DNA from: Monilinia fructicola
Taxonomy: Eukaryota > Ascomycota > Leotiomycetes > Helotiales > Sclerotiniaceae
Assembly (NCBI GenBank): GCA_008692225.1
Contig: VICG01000005.1
Location: 1,583,001-1,647,000, forward strand
Length of the DNA stretch: 64,000 nt
Reading direction: 5' to 3'
The position numbers and the translations under genes are program-made. This document shows positions 12,735 through 24,550 of the stretch, one piece after another; the first letter of the stretch is position 1, and every line of letters begins with the position of its first letter. The notes beneath the pieces were generated by a model. The model had not been told where the DNA came from and made no database searches. It was given only the letters and a program-made list of their open reading frames with translations.

Positions 12735-14210
12735 TATTTCTTTCATCGAAAATGCACCCTGGTGCTATCCATCATGATATATGAACGACCTCCAATCATC
12801 CATACCAACAACGACGGCAATGATAATCCTAATGCTAACAAACTCGTCACATACGTTAATTCCGCGTCAACAGAGCAAGACACGGAAACCGACCGCAGTT
12901 CCACCATGTAAAACTTGCTTAATTTACATAAGCCCAACTCATCAACATACCAAGATCAACAAACAAACCGAGCTTCGGATAAAATGAAATGAATAGTTGA
13001 TAGCTGACTCGAACCCTACTTACATGAATCATGCAGTCGAGAACAAGAACCTATACTATCACTATCGCTAACAGCTTGCCAGATGTATCATCGCATTTTC
13101 CTCGCTAGACTCGGGTGAGACACCTAGCCTTACGCCATAGATCACATATTGCATCTCGTCATATCTTTGGAATCCTAGCCGCACTCCAAGGCTCCGTCCT
13201 TGGATGGCTGCGGGTCCATTCTCGCATCATGCCGCGAACGCCAATAGGTCCGCGATGCGGGATACCATGGCATCACAATGGCAGCCAGATGCATCAATGG
13301 ACTTTGAGCAAGTTTCCTCTCCTGGGAAAAGGCGGGGGCACGCGACATGGACGCGGAGGCTCGGTGGGGGCAGCGCTTTACGGCGCGTCGTGTCTTGTCT
13401 GGCATGTCGAACACGTACGTGTCGGGGATGTATGTAGGATACTTTCTCGCGACTGGCGTGGATGTTGGGGAATCGCTAGCTATCCCGGCCGTCGTGGTGT
13501 AATCTTGCAGGACCGTGTGATGTCTTCGCTTGTGTGGAGCATCCATCTACGTGCGTGCTTATACCTGCGTGGAAGGGTGCAGTACAGGTGTGTGAGCTTA
13601 TCGGAGGATGGTGGAGTCTCGAGCTGGATGGCGGTGTGGAATTTGGTGGGGGGGGGGAGGAAAAATTATATATGTGTGGATATCGATGCAGATTCTACCA
13701 TTCTAAGGAGGACATATGTTCTGATAACGGCGTTGAGAAATGCCTGGATCAAATACAAGGGCGAGGAATGCATCAGGGGGTTGGCTTTGTCTGTGAGGAT
13801 TCGGGAGAAGATGTCGTACAAAATATATATAATCGAAGGTCGATTCAAGAAGGAAAGGAAGGATGAGGAGTAGGAGGAGAGCTTGCGTGAGATTTCTTCC
13901 AAATCATAGACCAAAAGAGAGCTCGTGAATCAACCCACCCCCACGACTTCTTCTCCTACACAGCTCCGAGTCTCAGATAGCAAAGCAACACTGGCCCACC
14001 CGATACACAAGGAATCAAACCAGGCCATCAATCAACAAACGAACCCTCTCAACAACCCTGCATCTCCCACCCCGATAATGACATCCGAAGACGAAGGCGC
14101 TCGATCTCCAAGCAAATTCAACGAGCGGTCCGGATATGCAAGCTGGCATCGCTACCTCGTGGTTTGTGATCCCATGGCTGCAGTGGCACAGATGAGCGCA
14201 CTCATGACAC

Positions 14211-14253
14211 CATCCATCCATCAATCCATCCATCCATCCATCCATCCATCCAT
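14211..14253. repeat. CATC tetranucleotide repeat
   Basis: About ten copies of ATCC/CATC with one interruption (CATCAATC). Confidence 0.9.
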
Positions 14254-15057
14254 GCAAAGAATCCAACAGGCAAAATAGATAAAAAAAATTCTACAACAGT
14301 ATCGCAGACGCCAACGATCAAACAATCACCGTTATGTTATCTTGCATACATAAAGCAGAAAACCAAACCGCAATTAGATGCAAAGCGGCAGGAGAAAGAT
14401 GTGGTCGTGTGTAAGCAGAATCCGCTGTATGGCTCAAGGCCAATTGGACCTACGCCTAAACCCAGACGTAACACCGTGCGCACGACCTGAAGAAAACGTA
14501 GAGCTTGCCACTTCAATGCGAGAGCCAGAGGAAAGAGTGGAACTTGCTAATCATGTGTCGACTGTTTATTATGGAAATGATACGAACTTTGGTAACGAAG
14601 GTCCTAGTGCAGAGATGATCATAAAAGACTACTATCGTAATGTAACATTCACAGACTGGGACCAAAATAAAGACTGTAGACAGTGCGAAAGGAGAGGATG
14701 GAAGAAATGTAGTAAAATTTTACACCAAATATCTTTTACATGTACATAATTGGCATTGGTTGGTACTATCCATCCCTACTGCCATAAATTGCTTCGGATC
14801 ATTGGCCGCCATCGAACAACGCATCAAACTCCTGTCTGGAAATTCGACCAAAACGATGATGATACCTAAGCTTTCGACCCCACTGTAACTATAATTATAA
14901 CTATAATTAAGCTTGGGAGTGATTGATTGTCTGATAACAGTCTTATACCTGTTCGCTCACCAAAGATTGACTATCCATCTATGAAGAAACCAGCAAGCCA
15001 CTATAAAATACACGACGTCAAGTCTCATGTTGTGCACTCTGCGTCAAAATATGGTGT

Positions 15058-18000
15058 TCATAACGATGAGCTGAAAGACATAGGTTCATCTCCTCCACCT
15101 GCATCTCCAAAATCCCCAACATCATCACCGACTACGCTACCAATACCTTCTTTGCCTTCACCTTCCACGGCATTACCCATTTCGTAGGTGATTCTTTTCC
15201 AACCACTCTTCTCCGAGCGATCTTGAATCCACTCAGTTGTTGGAAAGTAGTGGTCATTCTTCTTCATTGTGATCACCCATGGTACATTATCGAAGGTTAC
15301 TACCTTGATACGGAAATCTAGAGAGACGTTAGCAAACATAGCATATAGATGAAAAGGGGGGATAGTACAAGTATTGTCAGGAATCTTAATGACCACTTTC
15401 AAGAACGATTCTAGATCTGGTGTTGGCTTTCCATTGACATGCGTCACAAAGTTGGTTGGGGCGAGGTTATATTGATAAGCAGGAGATCCTCTCGTTCTCG
15501 CCGCAACATATACTTCACTATGAAGTTGGGAGATCTGTTGACGAACAGCATGATGAGGTCGATGTAGAATAGCTCCACAGAAAGAGATAGCTCGGTCAGT
15601 CTCGAGATCATCTGCCGAGACAGTATCAAGCTTAATCTTCATTTCCTTACAATCACGAACAATGACAGCGTCAAGAGTCTCGTGATCGTACATTACGTCG
15701 AGTTCGTTGACACGTGTGATGATTTTACCATTGAGAGAAAGAATTATATCTCCTTCCAAAAGAGCACCCAGCTCACTATTTCGTTCAAAAGTGCGCTTGC
15801 GGACCATGAAAAGTTGATGGCGAGATAAATTATCTTCAGCAACTTTATGGATCCATTCCTCGGATACACCCATAACACGAGCTTGAGCCATTTGGATGGT
15901 GTTGAACTCAACGCTTAACATGCGTAGCTGAGGACGCTCGCCACTTTGGATTCTTTTTATGACGGGTAAAAGTGTAGGAGTGGCTAGACCTAGATAGTAT
16001 TCAACATCTTTTCCACTGGAAGCAGATCTTTCTCCCAAGTAAGTCAACCACAAGGCCTGGACTACACCATCTTCGCCGATGAGAACACCGCTTCCACACT
16101 GACCGCTCAAACTTGTGTCAACGGTGATAGCATCAACATTGATAGCTCGATATCTTGGCGATGCAGCATTTGCGGGGATAGCAACAGCAGTAATATCAGT
16201 GATGGTAGTCTTAGCAACGACAATTCGCATGTTTGTGTTGAAACCAATAAAGTATGTTGAAGCTCCTTGCGAGGGTTGCTTATTGCTCAATTTCGCGCTT
16301 TGCACGGGGGCAAGAACTAGCGAAGGGTCGTATTTGATGATGGCATAGTTTTGTAGGGGATGCAGAAAAACTACTTTTCCTTCCACAATGATGGAATCAG
16401 CAATCGTGATCGAAATGTCACATAGATCATAAGGAACGACCGCTCTAGAGACGACAACCAATCCTTTATCTGCATCGATGACGACACCCATGGCCCACTT
16501 GCGGTTCCGAGGATAGCCGTCTAGTTTGACAGGCATGTGGCATAACACTCGAACGAAGCTTCGAACGATATCTGCTGCTGCTGGATGCTGTGCATTCTCG
16601 AGTTGTATAAAAGAGGCAGACCTAGCTACGGGCGGAGTGGGTGGCAGAGCGTCGGCCAAATCTGTAAAATCCCAAAGGCCGGTGACATCATTTCTGACAG
16701 CCAATCTCATCTTGCTTGACCAGTGGCGATCAATCTGTAAAATGGCGGTATTGCGAGTATGAAGATCTCGAAGATGTTTATATTTAACTACAACTCTTTC
16801 TCGGTCCGGAATCGTCTTCATGACTTCAATGAAGCTTTTCAAATCTGGAGTCTTCTTATGATCAATAGTCTGGATGATCCATCCATTATCGGTGCCTTCA
16901 AATCGGAAAGATCCACTAGCTTCGCACATGAAGACGCCTTTGCAAGCAACACCATATAGGCGTGCTTGTTGATACGACAAATCGTGGAAGCTGCCTCCTG
17001 CAACGGAGACAAAACGATCCGGCGTAATGGAATGAAGATCGCCAACTTTAACCGAAACCTCGATATCTTCTCCGCCGCGCTGGATCAGGAAGCTTACCGT
17101 CTGACCGACACTAGAGTCAAGGATGTCGTCCAGACGAATGAACTGTGTCAGTAATTCACCATTGACCTTTAATAACAGATCTCCTTCTTCGATTAATTTA
17201 TGTGATGGTCCTTCTGGGAGAACGATCTCCGCAACAAGCATACCAGTCTCCTTGGGGAATCCTTTTCGAATAACATCTTCCCAATCAGGCGTCAAACCGA
17301 GTCTCCGGCATTCATCAAATGGTTTGATCAGCCACTGACATTGAATAGTGCCCCTAGTGATCGGTCTTCCCTGTTGTACGCACTGGAGAGCTCTTAAAGG
17401 CCGATCGAGGGGTAAAAAGTAATCCGTGGCAGCACCGTCGCTTCTTCCACCTGCTTGCAAGGCAACGGCGTATCCATCAATCTAGCTGCATATCAATATT
17501 TGGCGGGGTCAAAGTTTGGGAGATTTCAATATTCAACATACATTGACCACGGGACTTCCTGAACTACCGCCACTTGCTGCCGCAGCTGCTTGTATATAAT
17601 TCGTGTTGAAATCGCAATATCCGTCTCCGTACTCGGGGGCATTTCTGTCCAGTCTACTGATGACTCCGGACAAAATACTCAACTTCTCTCCAGCATCATT
17701 ACCAACAACTCTGATTTCCGATCCTACCTTGGCAAGATCCGGTCGTAATCCTAAGGCGGTAACAGGCATGTATTTGATAGCTTTAGGATCGAATCGTAAT
17801 ATACCAAAATCGTGAACAGGGTCGCGGTATACAGGGTAAGCATCGACTTCTTCATGATTATCGAATACGCAATATCCCCAAAACGGCCCTGATCCAACAA
17901 CATGTCGATTGGTCAAGATATATCTACAAAGATGTTAGCAGTATTCAAAAGTAAGAGACACATCCATTTGGTGATTGGATTGAGATGGGCCTGGAGCTGG

Positions 18001-18347
18001 AGCAAAACAACAAACCCTCTCTCTGCATCCACCACAAAGCCAGTAGCTTCGCTCGTCAGAGCCGGGTCTGTATCAAACGAGCATGTCTGGCAGAATCGGA
18101 TCGATACAACATTTCGAACCACTTGCTCAATGGCGGCTTGCCATTCAGCTGTATCTGCGGCTAAATTTGATAATAACTGCGGTCCGTCGAGATCGAAATC
18201 ATCATCGGACATCAGGTCAATCTCTGGGGTATTAACACCGGTAGAATCTTTTCCATTCAAGGCGCGGAGCTGCTTTTGAGGTCTTTCTGGCCCCGTTGGG
18301 TGTGACTTTCTCTTTGCACGCGTTGCGACACCATTTGCACCGACCAT
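15058..18347 (-). CDS. NMA111: Nma111, nuclear HtrA/Omi-type pro-apoptotic serine protease
   Basis: Three exons (18347-18016, 17923-17542, 17481-15058) encode 1045 residues, the usual size for fungal Nma111. Introns at 17924-18015 (GTTTGT..TAG, branch GCTAAC) and 17482-17541 (GTATGT..TAG) are in phase. The trypsin-like triad is intact: His118 in TNRHVV, Asp149 in HDFGIL and Ser234 in [11 protein letters not shown] domains follow, and then a second, degenerate protease-PDZ half, as in the yeast protein. The N-terminus is basic (RAKRK) and suits the known nuclear location. In yeast the protein cleaves the anti-apoptotic factor Bir1 and promotes cell death under stress. Bir1 itself is a chromosomal passenger partner of Sli15. 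No frame correction is needed over 3.1 kb of coding sequence. The C-terminus is Gly/Asp/Ser-rich. Confidence 0.96.
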
Positions 18348-20019
18348 TTTGCTTGTTTTGCTTTTACTGAGACAATGAATTGTACTGAAGGAGCGGGTAT
18401 TTGCATGGGAACGCTGCAGAGATGTAAACAATATACAAGGAATTCGAGGATCGTGCAGAAGTGATTGTCGAATAAACAAACGATTGGCTGTCGTAAGGCT
18501 TATTATAGAGAATATATGTGCAGCAAGACGGGAGAAGCCGTGACTTGGTTGCGCATGCGTGTATCTATTCATCCAACATTCAAAATAATCAAAACACGAA
18601 AGACCAGATGCATGGAATTGGTCGAAATAAAATTGTGAATGAATGTGATATTTGACAAGAAATGCTCTGGGTCGTGAGGAGGAGGAGTATCGTATATAGA
18701 AGTGTGTGATATGGCCAAAATTTATGTACTTTTGGATAACCTCGTGTACGGCTGGCTGGCTAGGTTGATCAGATAAACTAGTTTTAACTAATTGATCACT
18801 TACTTTTTTTGCATCTTGATGTGAGGCTGAGACTAGGTGACGAGGCTGACAAGGCTGATGCTGAGGCACCTTACCTATATTCGTTAGTCAGATAGATACC
18901 CTTGGCCGTATTCCATGCGGCATGATGATACAGTAGCATGGGAGTCAAAGAGGTAAGACCACCAGATGTACTCGAGTAAGTACGGAGTAAGTACTCGAGT
19001 AAGACTTACTGTATTAATAAGTCGAAACTCAAAAAATCCCTGTTGTTATTGAGTAAATCGTAAACCTCATCTCCTCTCCTCTCCTCTCCTCTCCTCTTGT
19101 AATCATTGCAGCTTCAATGTTGCGTTGACATGCAAATGTCAAGAAATCATTATTGGCACTGTCTACCAAGTTAGCATCTTTGATCTTCAAAATACAGTCC
19201 AGCAGTACAAATGATTTTACAGTAAGTACCTACTCGAGTAGTATGTATTCATTTCACCATATTATTTTCTTATCCCAAGTGAAATACCAATTCATTTCAT
19301 CATCAGGGTTCATATTGAAAACCCTATGGTACTATTCTCTATGTTCAATAGAGACCCGTGGACTACTTTATTATCGAAGTCTATATTAATCATTTTATGA
19401 TATTCTTTCAAGAGATCGAACGAGTATTATTACCTGAATGGCGAGGTCTATATTGGTGATTATATTGTATTCTTCGGTGCTCTGAATGAATGGAGACCAC
19501 TTCATTGTTGTAATCAGCATTAGAGATTGTATGGCGAATTTTATCATAGGTCAGAAGCACTATTTTAATCTGGTATATGCTGGAAATTTTCACGGAATGC
19601 CATTCAAAGTCTCAATCTAGACTGAAAGCATCCTAGACACATTCCAAAGATACCAGACGAGATTATTTCTATGTTGAAATCATCACAAACGGTGAGAGTA
19701 CTTCGGGATTTAAATTAGCCGAAATAATCAGTTGCGTAATTCAGGGGGCAAGGGGTAGTCATGATCACTACTGTAGAGGCTCAATGCAAGCAATAATTCG
19801 GAAAAGATTGTTTCGTTCATTCTAATGTAGTCTTTGATAAAATCATTGATTGATATGGATCTGCAATGGACCAAGAAGGAAGAGAAGCCCCCTTCATGCC
19901 ATAATAACGTTAACGCCTCACCAACCGAAACCCTTGATTTACGTGCAAGGAATCCATTCACAGTTCATGCAATTCACCACGTTGCTCGTATTCGACGTGA
20001 GGTTCCTCATTATCCTTGT
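18348..20019. other. Promoter/5' region of NMA111 and 3' flank of the next gene
   Basis: No gene is supported. Features seen are ACTCGAGT palindromes at about 18970-19005 and 19226, a TACGGAGTA motif near 18977, a (CTCCT)n run at 19071-19097, and AT-rich sequence with short open frames only. Confidence 0.5.
19071..19097. repeat. CTCCT pentanucleotide repeat
   Basis: Five perfect copies of CTCCT lie upstream of NMA111 in its transcriptional sense. Confidence 0.85.
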
Positions 20020-20637
20020 CTACTTCGGCTTCTTCTGAGCAGCATCTAAATGATCGATTATCAGTATTCTGATGACAATTAGTGGGTCTAATTGAGTGTA
20101 TACCTTTATTATCGAGCTTGACAGCAGCAACCTTGAGCTTTTTGTTCTCGGAAGGACCATCAGCGCCAGCAGCTTGAGCTAATACACTTGTCGGTAATTC
20201 AATCATGTCGCAAGAGTCGAGGAGCGGTGCAAGCATGCCTCTTACAGCGGCAGATTCACGAGCAGGCTTCCTGAAATCGAAATCGAAATTCTCAAGTGCA
20301 CTAGTGGTTCGATGAGGTACATCAATCTCCTCGGTTTCGAAGCGAAAATTGGTGACACCTATTCCCTCAAAGATTCTCGACAAGGCAAATACCTATATCG
20401 TAATTAGTTCATGCAATTATCAGAGGAAGTTAAGACCATACCTTCTCTTCTTCTGTCCATCTTGGACATGATGAAAAAAACTTCCCCGTCAGCAGGACCA
20501 ATGCCAGAACCAGTGCCAGAGTCAGAGCCAGAGTCAGGCGCAACGGTAGATTTAGCCTTACCCTTTCGCTTATAAACAGGGACATCTTGTGCGGTAGCCT
20601 CGGCTAGTACTTGTGGGTTATCAACTGATGAAGACAT
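20020..20637 (-). CDS. Small unrecognised protein, three exons, about 170 aa
   Basis: Start at 20637 (MSSSVDNPQVLAEATAQ), stop TAG at 20020. Introns are 20393-20441 (GTATGG..TAG) and 20046-20103 (GTATAC..TAG); the protein ends KDAAQKKPK. The N-terminal third is Ser/Gly-rich and disordered. The middle reads VFALSRIFEGIGVTNFRF and looks folded. Either one A must be dropped from the seven-A run 20474-20480, giving RWTEEEKVFALSR and 169 residues, or exon 1 uses a weaker donor five bases further downstream (forward 20436), giving 171 residues in one frame. I prefer the first because its donor is better and WTEEEK flows into the next helix, recalling Myb/SANT-like starts; that similarity is weak. 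Function unknown. Confidence 0.6.
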
Positions 20638-23600
20638 TTGGTGGTATTATCTGTGTATTGCTAGGGTTGAAGATTACGGTGCTTAGCTGTACATTTTTAG
20701 CAATGAAATACTTGATAGAAGTTTGGCCATTGTACTCATTTGAATATATAGACTAATAAGAATGTATCGGATTATGCGAGAGATCAGGATGGCTAGATTT
20801 AGAAAATAGAGTGTTATGCAATGTTATCACTTCATCGTCCAAGAAGCTTTTATACACTCTTATGACTTGGAAGCAAAAGGGCATAAAATACGAGAACCTG
20901 GTGCAGATCATGGTGACTTAATGTGCACTGAAATGTAATGCGTTGTATGATTATAATTTACATGAAAGATTTGGGGACGATAACAACTTGAGTGTAAGGA
21001 GAGCTGCTTTATGTTGTAGTGGTGCATATACAGCGAGAAATGGTAGACTGCTATTTTTTCAGTAATCAAAAAGAAGTTATAGATCGCTGTGCAGGATGCG
21101 TTAAGATCAGGTCAAATTTGACTAAAGCCCAATCGAAATCAACTACACCGCAAATGCGACAACAATATAACAAGTTCTTGCGTGCAATAATGAAGCAGTA
21201 GATAGGATGAAGATCATAAAGGAAGAAAACTTACCAAAGAATAATGTATGATGGTTTGTGGTGTTGGTCGATGGAGATATGAGTTTAGAAATTTGTTGTT
21301 TTTTGATGGAGTAAATTGCAGGAAGTGGATAGCGAGCAAAACCATTTTTTATACCTGGAGTCGGTACGTGAGGGGTAGGAAGTGATATTTCCAGGTTTTA
21401 TAGGTGAGCAAAGCTGAGAAGGCTGTGGCCTGTTCTCGCTGCTGGGGTCTCGCCTATCTTGGATCTGTGGTGTGGTTTTACAGGCCAAGCAGGATGCATA
21501 TCATAGGAGAGGGAGGGAGACGCATAGAGGTAAGAGGATAGTCTTCTATTGATTGACTCTCTACCTCTTAATAGACTGGTAACACTGTGAGATACAAGCA
21601 CTCAATTACTAGCTGATGTGCGAAAAGTGATACAGTGTTAATCTACGACTGCCCTTTGTTCATCAAAGCCAGCCCTATTAGAATTTGGAAGAAGCAAATT
21701 CCATTTCTGCAGCTTTCTGGGAGATATGAAAATCTGTTCTTTGTTATTTAAGCCTATCTGACATACACTAAGATGAGCCAGAGGTCGCTTAACTGTAATT
21801 TGAAACAATTCCGACCTACCCCAATCTCGGAATATCTAATCGATGAATAACTGGGGCTATCTTTGCAGAATAATAACTGCAGTCCTTGCTAAAGATTTCT
21901 TGTCGCCCTGAGACTATGGAGCGCTTTTAGCATTGCTGAGATCTGAATTTGAGATTGTTTTATGATACATATCCTGCTCCCGGCATCTTTCGCGGCCCCT
22001 GTCTACAGGATTCTAGGAAGCTTTGCTCACTCTATCGTATCAATAGGTTGAACAAATTGTTTACTACGACGCCCCCCCCTAATCTGTTATTCTGAACGTT
22101 CCCGCGCTTTCTGGATTCAACTAATGTCAATCACCTTCTTTGAAGCCTTTTGAAGTTCGCTATGTTTTTTGGAGCATTTGCGCAATGTTACAACAGAAAG
22201 TCGAGACAATTTCATCCTTCCAATACCCCTATTCTTCATTTTTGCTTCTTTATTAGGGTTCTAAAAGTTAAAAGGTCTAACCTTCGATTTAAGACTTATT
22301 CTTAGTTTCTAGAGGTGCCTAGGGCGGTCCGAAATATGAGAATTATTGCCCGAAATCATTCTGATTTGCTACGATTCTCAAGGCTCTTGAAGGACGATAT
22401 TTATCATATCTGCTGAATCTTTGAGGTTGCTGTGCCCTTTTCATTCTACTTAGACCATCATTGCACCCTCTGAGCTTGAAATTAAGCCCAGCAAGTGTTA
22501 CAAAGGCAGTCTAGAGCTTCTCTATTCTGCTTCCAGCTAGACGAAAAGAGGTGGAAGATTTACTGATATTTCTTCTCACTACCACGGACAATCTTTTTAT
22601 AAGCATGCTTAATTTGCACGCTCAAAGATTCAAGATCTTCTTGATATAAAAGGATATGTTACATATGAGTACACTAGACAATTTTACAATACATTAACCT
22701 CAAGGTATTGTTCTGATACCACCCGATCTTGATCAACGACTGTAGAAAACTATTGCATACTATTTTTCTGTTGAAAGCTTGCGCATCACCGCTAAGATCT
22801 GCAAGAGCATTCAAGAGTCACACAGCGATCATATCTAGCAGTTGTAAACTGCCCTAGGCTCAAACAAATATTTTGTTCTTTCTAAGGTCTGTTTGGAGGC
22901 TATGAAGGATTATGTTCTTGTGTAGACTTTCAAGTTTAAGTATAGAATTTGTTTGAAAGTGGAAATAACAATCAAATACTGGGTCAAAATACTTTCCTTC
23001 TGCCATGTGAAACAAGGCTTTTCCATGGCTGCTTCCATCGTTTGTTGGAAAATACGTAGGCCTAACTAACTTATATCTGCCAGCTTTCTCAATGGGGTCA
23101 AATGTTAGAGATCTGTAGACTAATTTCCTATTTCGCGTGCCATCTAGAACTTTGGCAGCTTATTCTGGCAACTTATAACTCCTATATGGCCAATCTTAAC
23201 TTTATGTAGAAAATCTAATGAATTGGCATATCTTGCCTAGAAACTGCGTGGGCTACTTGGAAGAATCTAATACTGCAGTTTAAGAGTTATGAAGCATCCC
23301 TCACCCGAAGTGCTTCACTAGTATAGCCTACAAGCAGTCTAGCCTGCTCCAATACTTTTATAAATTCAGAAAACTAATCATGGTCTACTCATATGTTTTG
23401 AGAAGGTTTTAGTCACTGCAAGCAAAATATTTATACACCGCAAAGTTGCAGAGGAAATAGAAATATTGTTATTGTTATTGTTATACCTTTGTTAACACAC
23501 AAATCTCAACTGATCTAGACTAGGCTGCAGAATCTGTTATCGCTCTGCGAGCTAAACCGACATACTTCTAGGCCTTTCACTAGGATAGCTAGCATCAGCA

Positions 23601-24246
23601 GAAACAAAACAAGTCATTGAAGATTCTTGAAGATTATTTGCAGATCGATCCGTTGTACTTTTATTTATGATAGTTACAGCTCCCTTGTGCGAGGGGCTAT
23701 CAATTCCTACAGTTTATTGAAGAGAGACATTAAAATTTGAAATTTCGATAGCACAGTGTCTCACCAACAAGTAAAGAGCTCTGTCTCCTACTTCATTGAA
23801 ATAAATAGATTCTTATTTGCTCTGCGAACGTTATAATTCTCTTCCGGAATACCAAACCTATGCACGAGGTTAGAGGGGTAATGGCCAAGGACAGAATACT
23901 TGTGTTTGGTCATTAGCTAGTGTGCCAACTACTAAAAGAGCAAGATTTATGGCCGAGTGCTTCCAATGAGTTCTCGAATCTATGAGCTTCATCAACTAGG
24001 CAGATTTTTATCTAGGTCACCCCACAATGGAGAATATGAACCACCCAAAGACTACTCAGTAGAGGTAGGTAATACGCTGATTTTCGAAATCAAAATAATA
24101 ATTGCTTGAAGGCCAATTAACCGTTGTATGCTTCTTAATTCTGCTCAAATTTAACTGAAACGATTTGTTCATTCAGAAAACTATGCCGCTTACAATGGGC
24201 CAATTATGCGGGCGTTTACCGGGCTGATAAGGCTGGTAGTATGAGG

Positions 24247-24550
24247 TCTATCCAATAATTAGAAGAGCTTTTGCCATCTCAGGCTCTTGTTGCACGACGT
24301 AAAGCGGTCAGCCTCTTCTTCAAGTAGATAGATCTGACCGGTGGAAGAGTCTATCCAATGAGAGAGGGAGGCCCTGCCATTGAGGCTTGTTGTTGCACGT
24401 CAGAAAAGGTGGGTCCACCAGGTAATGCCGTTGCAGCTAGCAGAAGAACCAAATACCCAATGAGGTAAGATTCCTATAACTCTTTGTCTAATGTTGCACG
24501 TCGCAGGCGGTGCGGCCGCAGTGGACTTTCTTCTGGACTGGTAGCTCTGG
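24247..24550. repeat. Diverged ~102-bp tandem repeat, three copies
   Basis: TTGCACG recurs at 24290, 24392 and 24494, exactly 102 bases apart each time. The partner motif TATCCAAT/TACCCAATGAG recurs at about 24248, 24351 and 24454, also 102-103 apart. Copies are heavily diverged between these anchors, which indicates an old minisatellite within the desert. Confidence 0.6.

Larger units (their letters stand above)
10067..15057. other. Gene-poor 5-kb region between DnaJ and NMA111 genes
   Basis: This stretch holds several microsatellites (annotated separately) and no recognisable protein. The longest open frame, 13115-13873 (+, about 250 codons), lies in a GC-richer patch. It is rich in Arg, Trp and Cys, shows no domain, and has competing frames on both strands, so I leave it uncalled. 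A 123-codon frame at 14378-14749 (+) is likewise unsupported. Confidence 0.5.

Noticed and set aside
12651..12911. Apparent proline-rich small protein
   Set aside because: The proline run is the 61-base C tract; nothing on either side looks coding.
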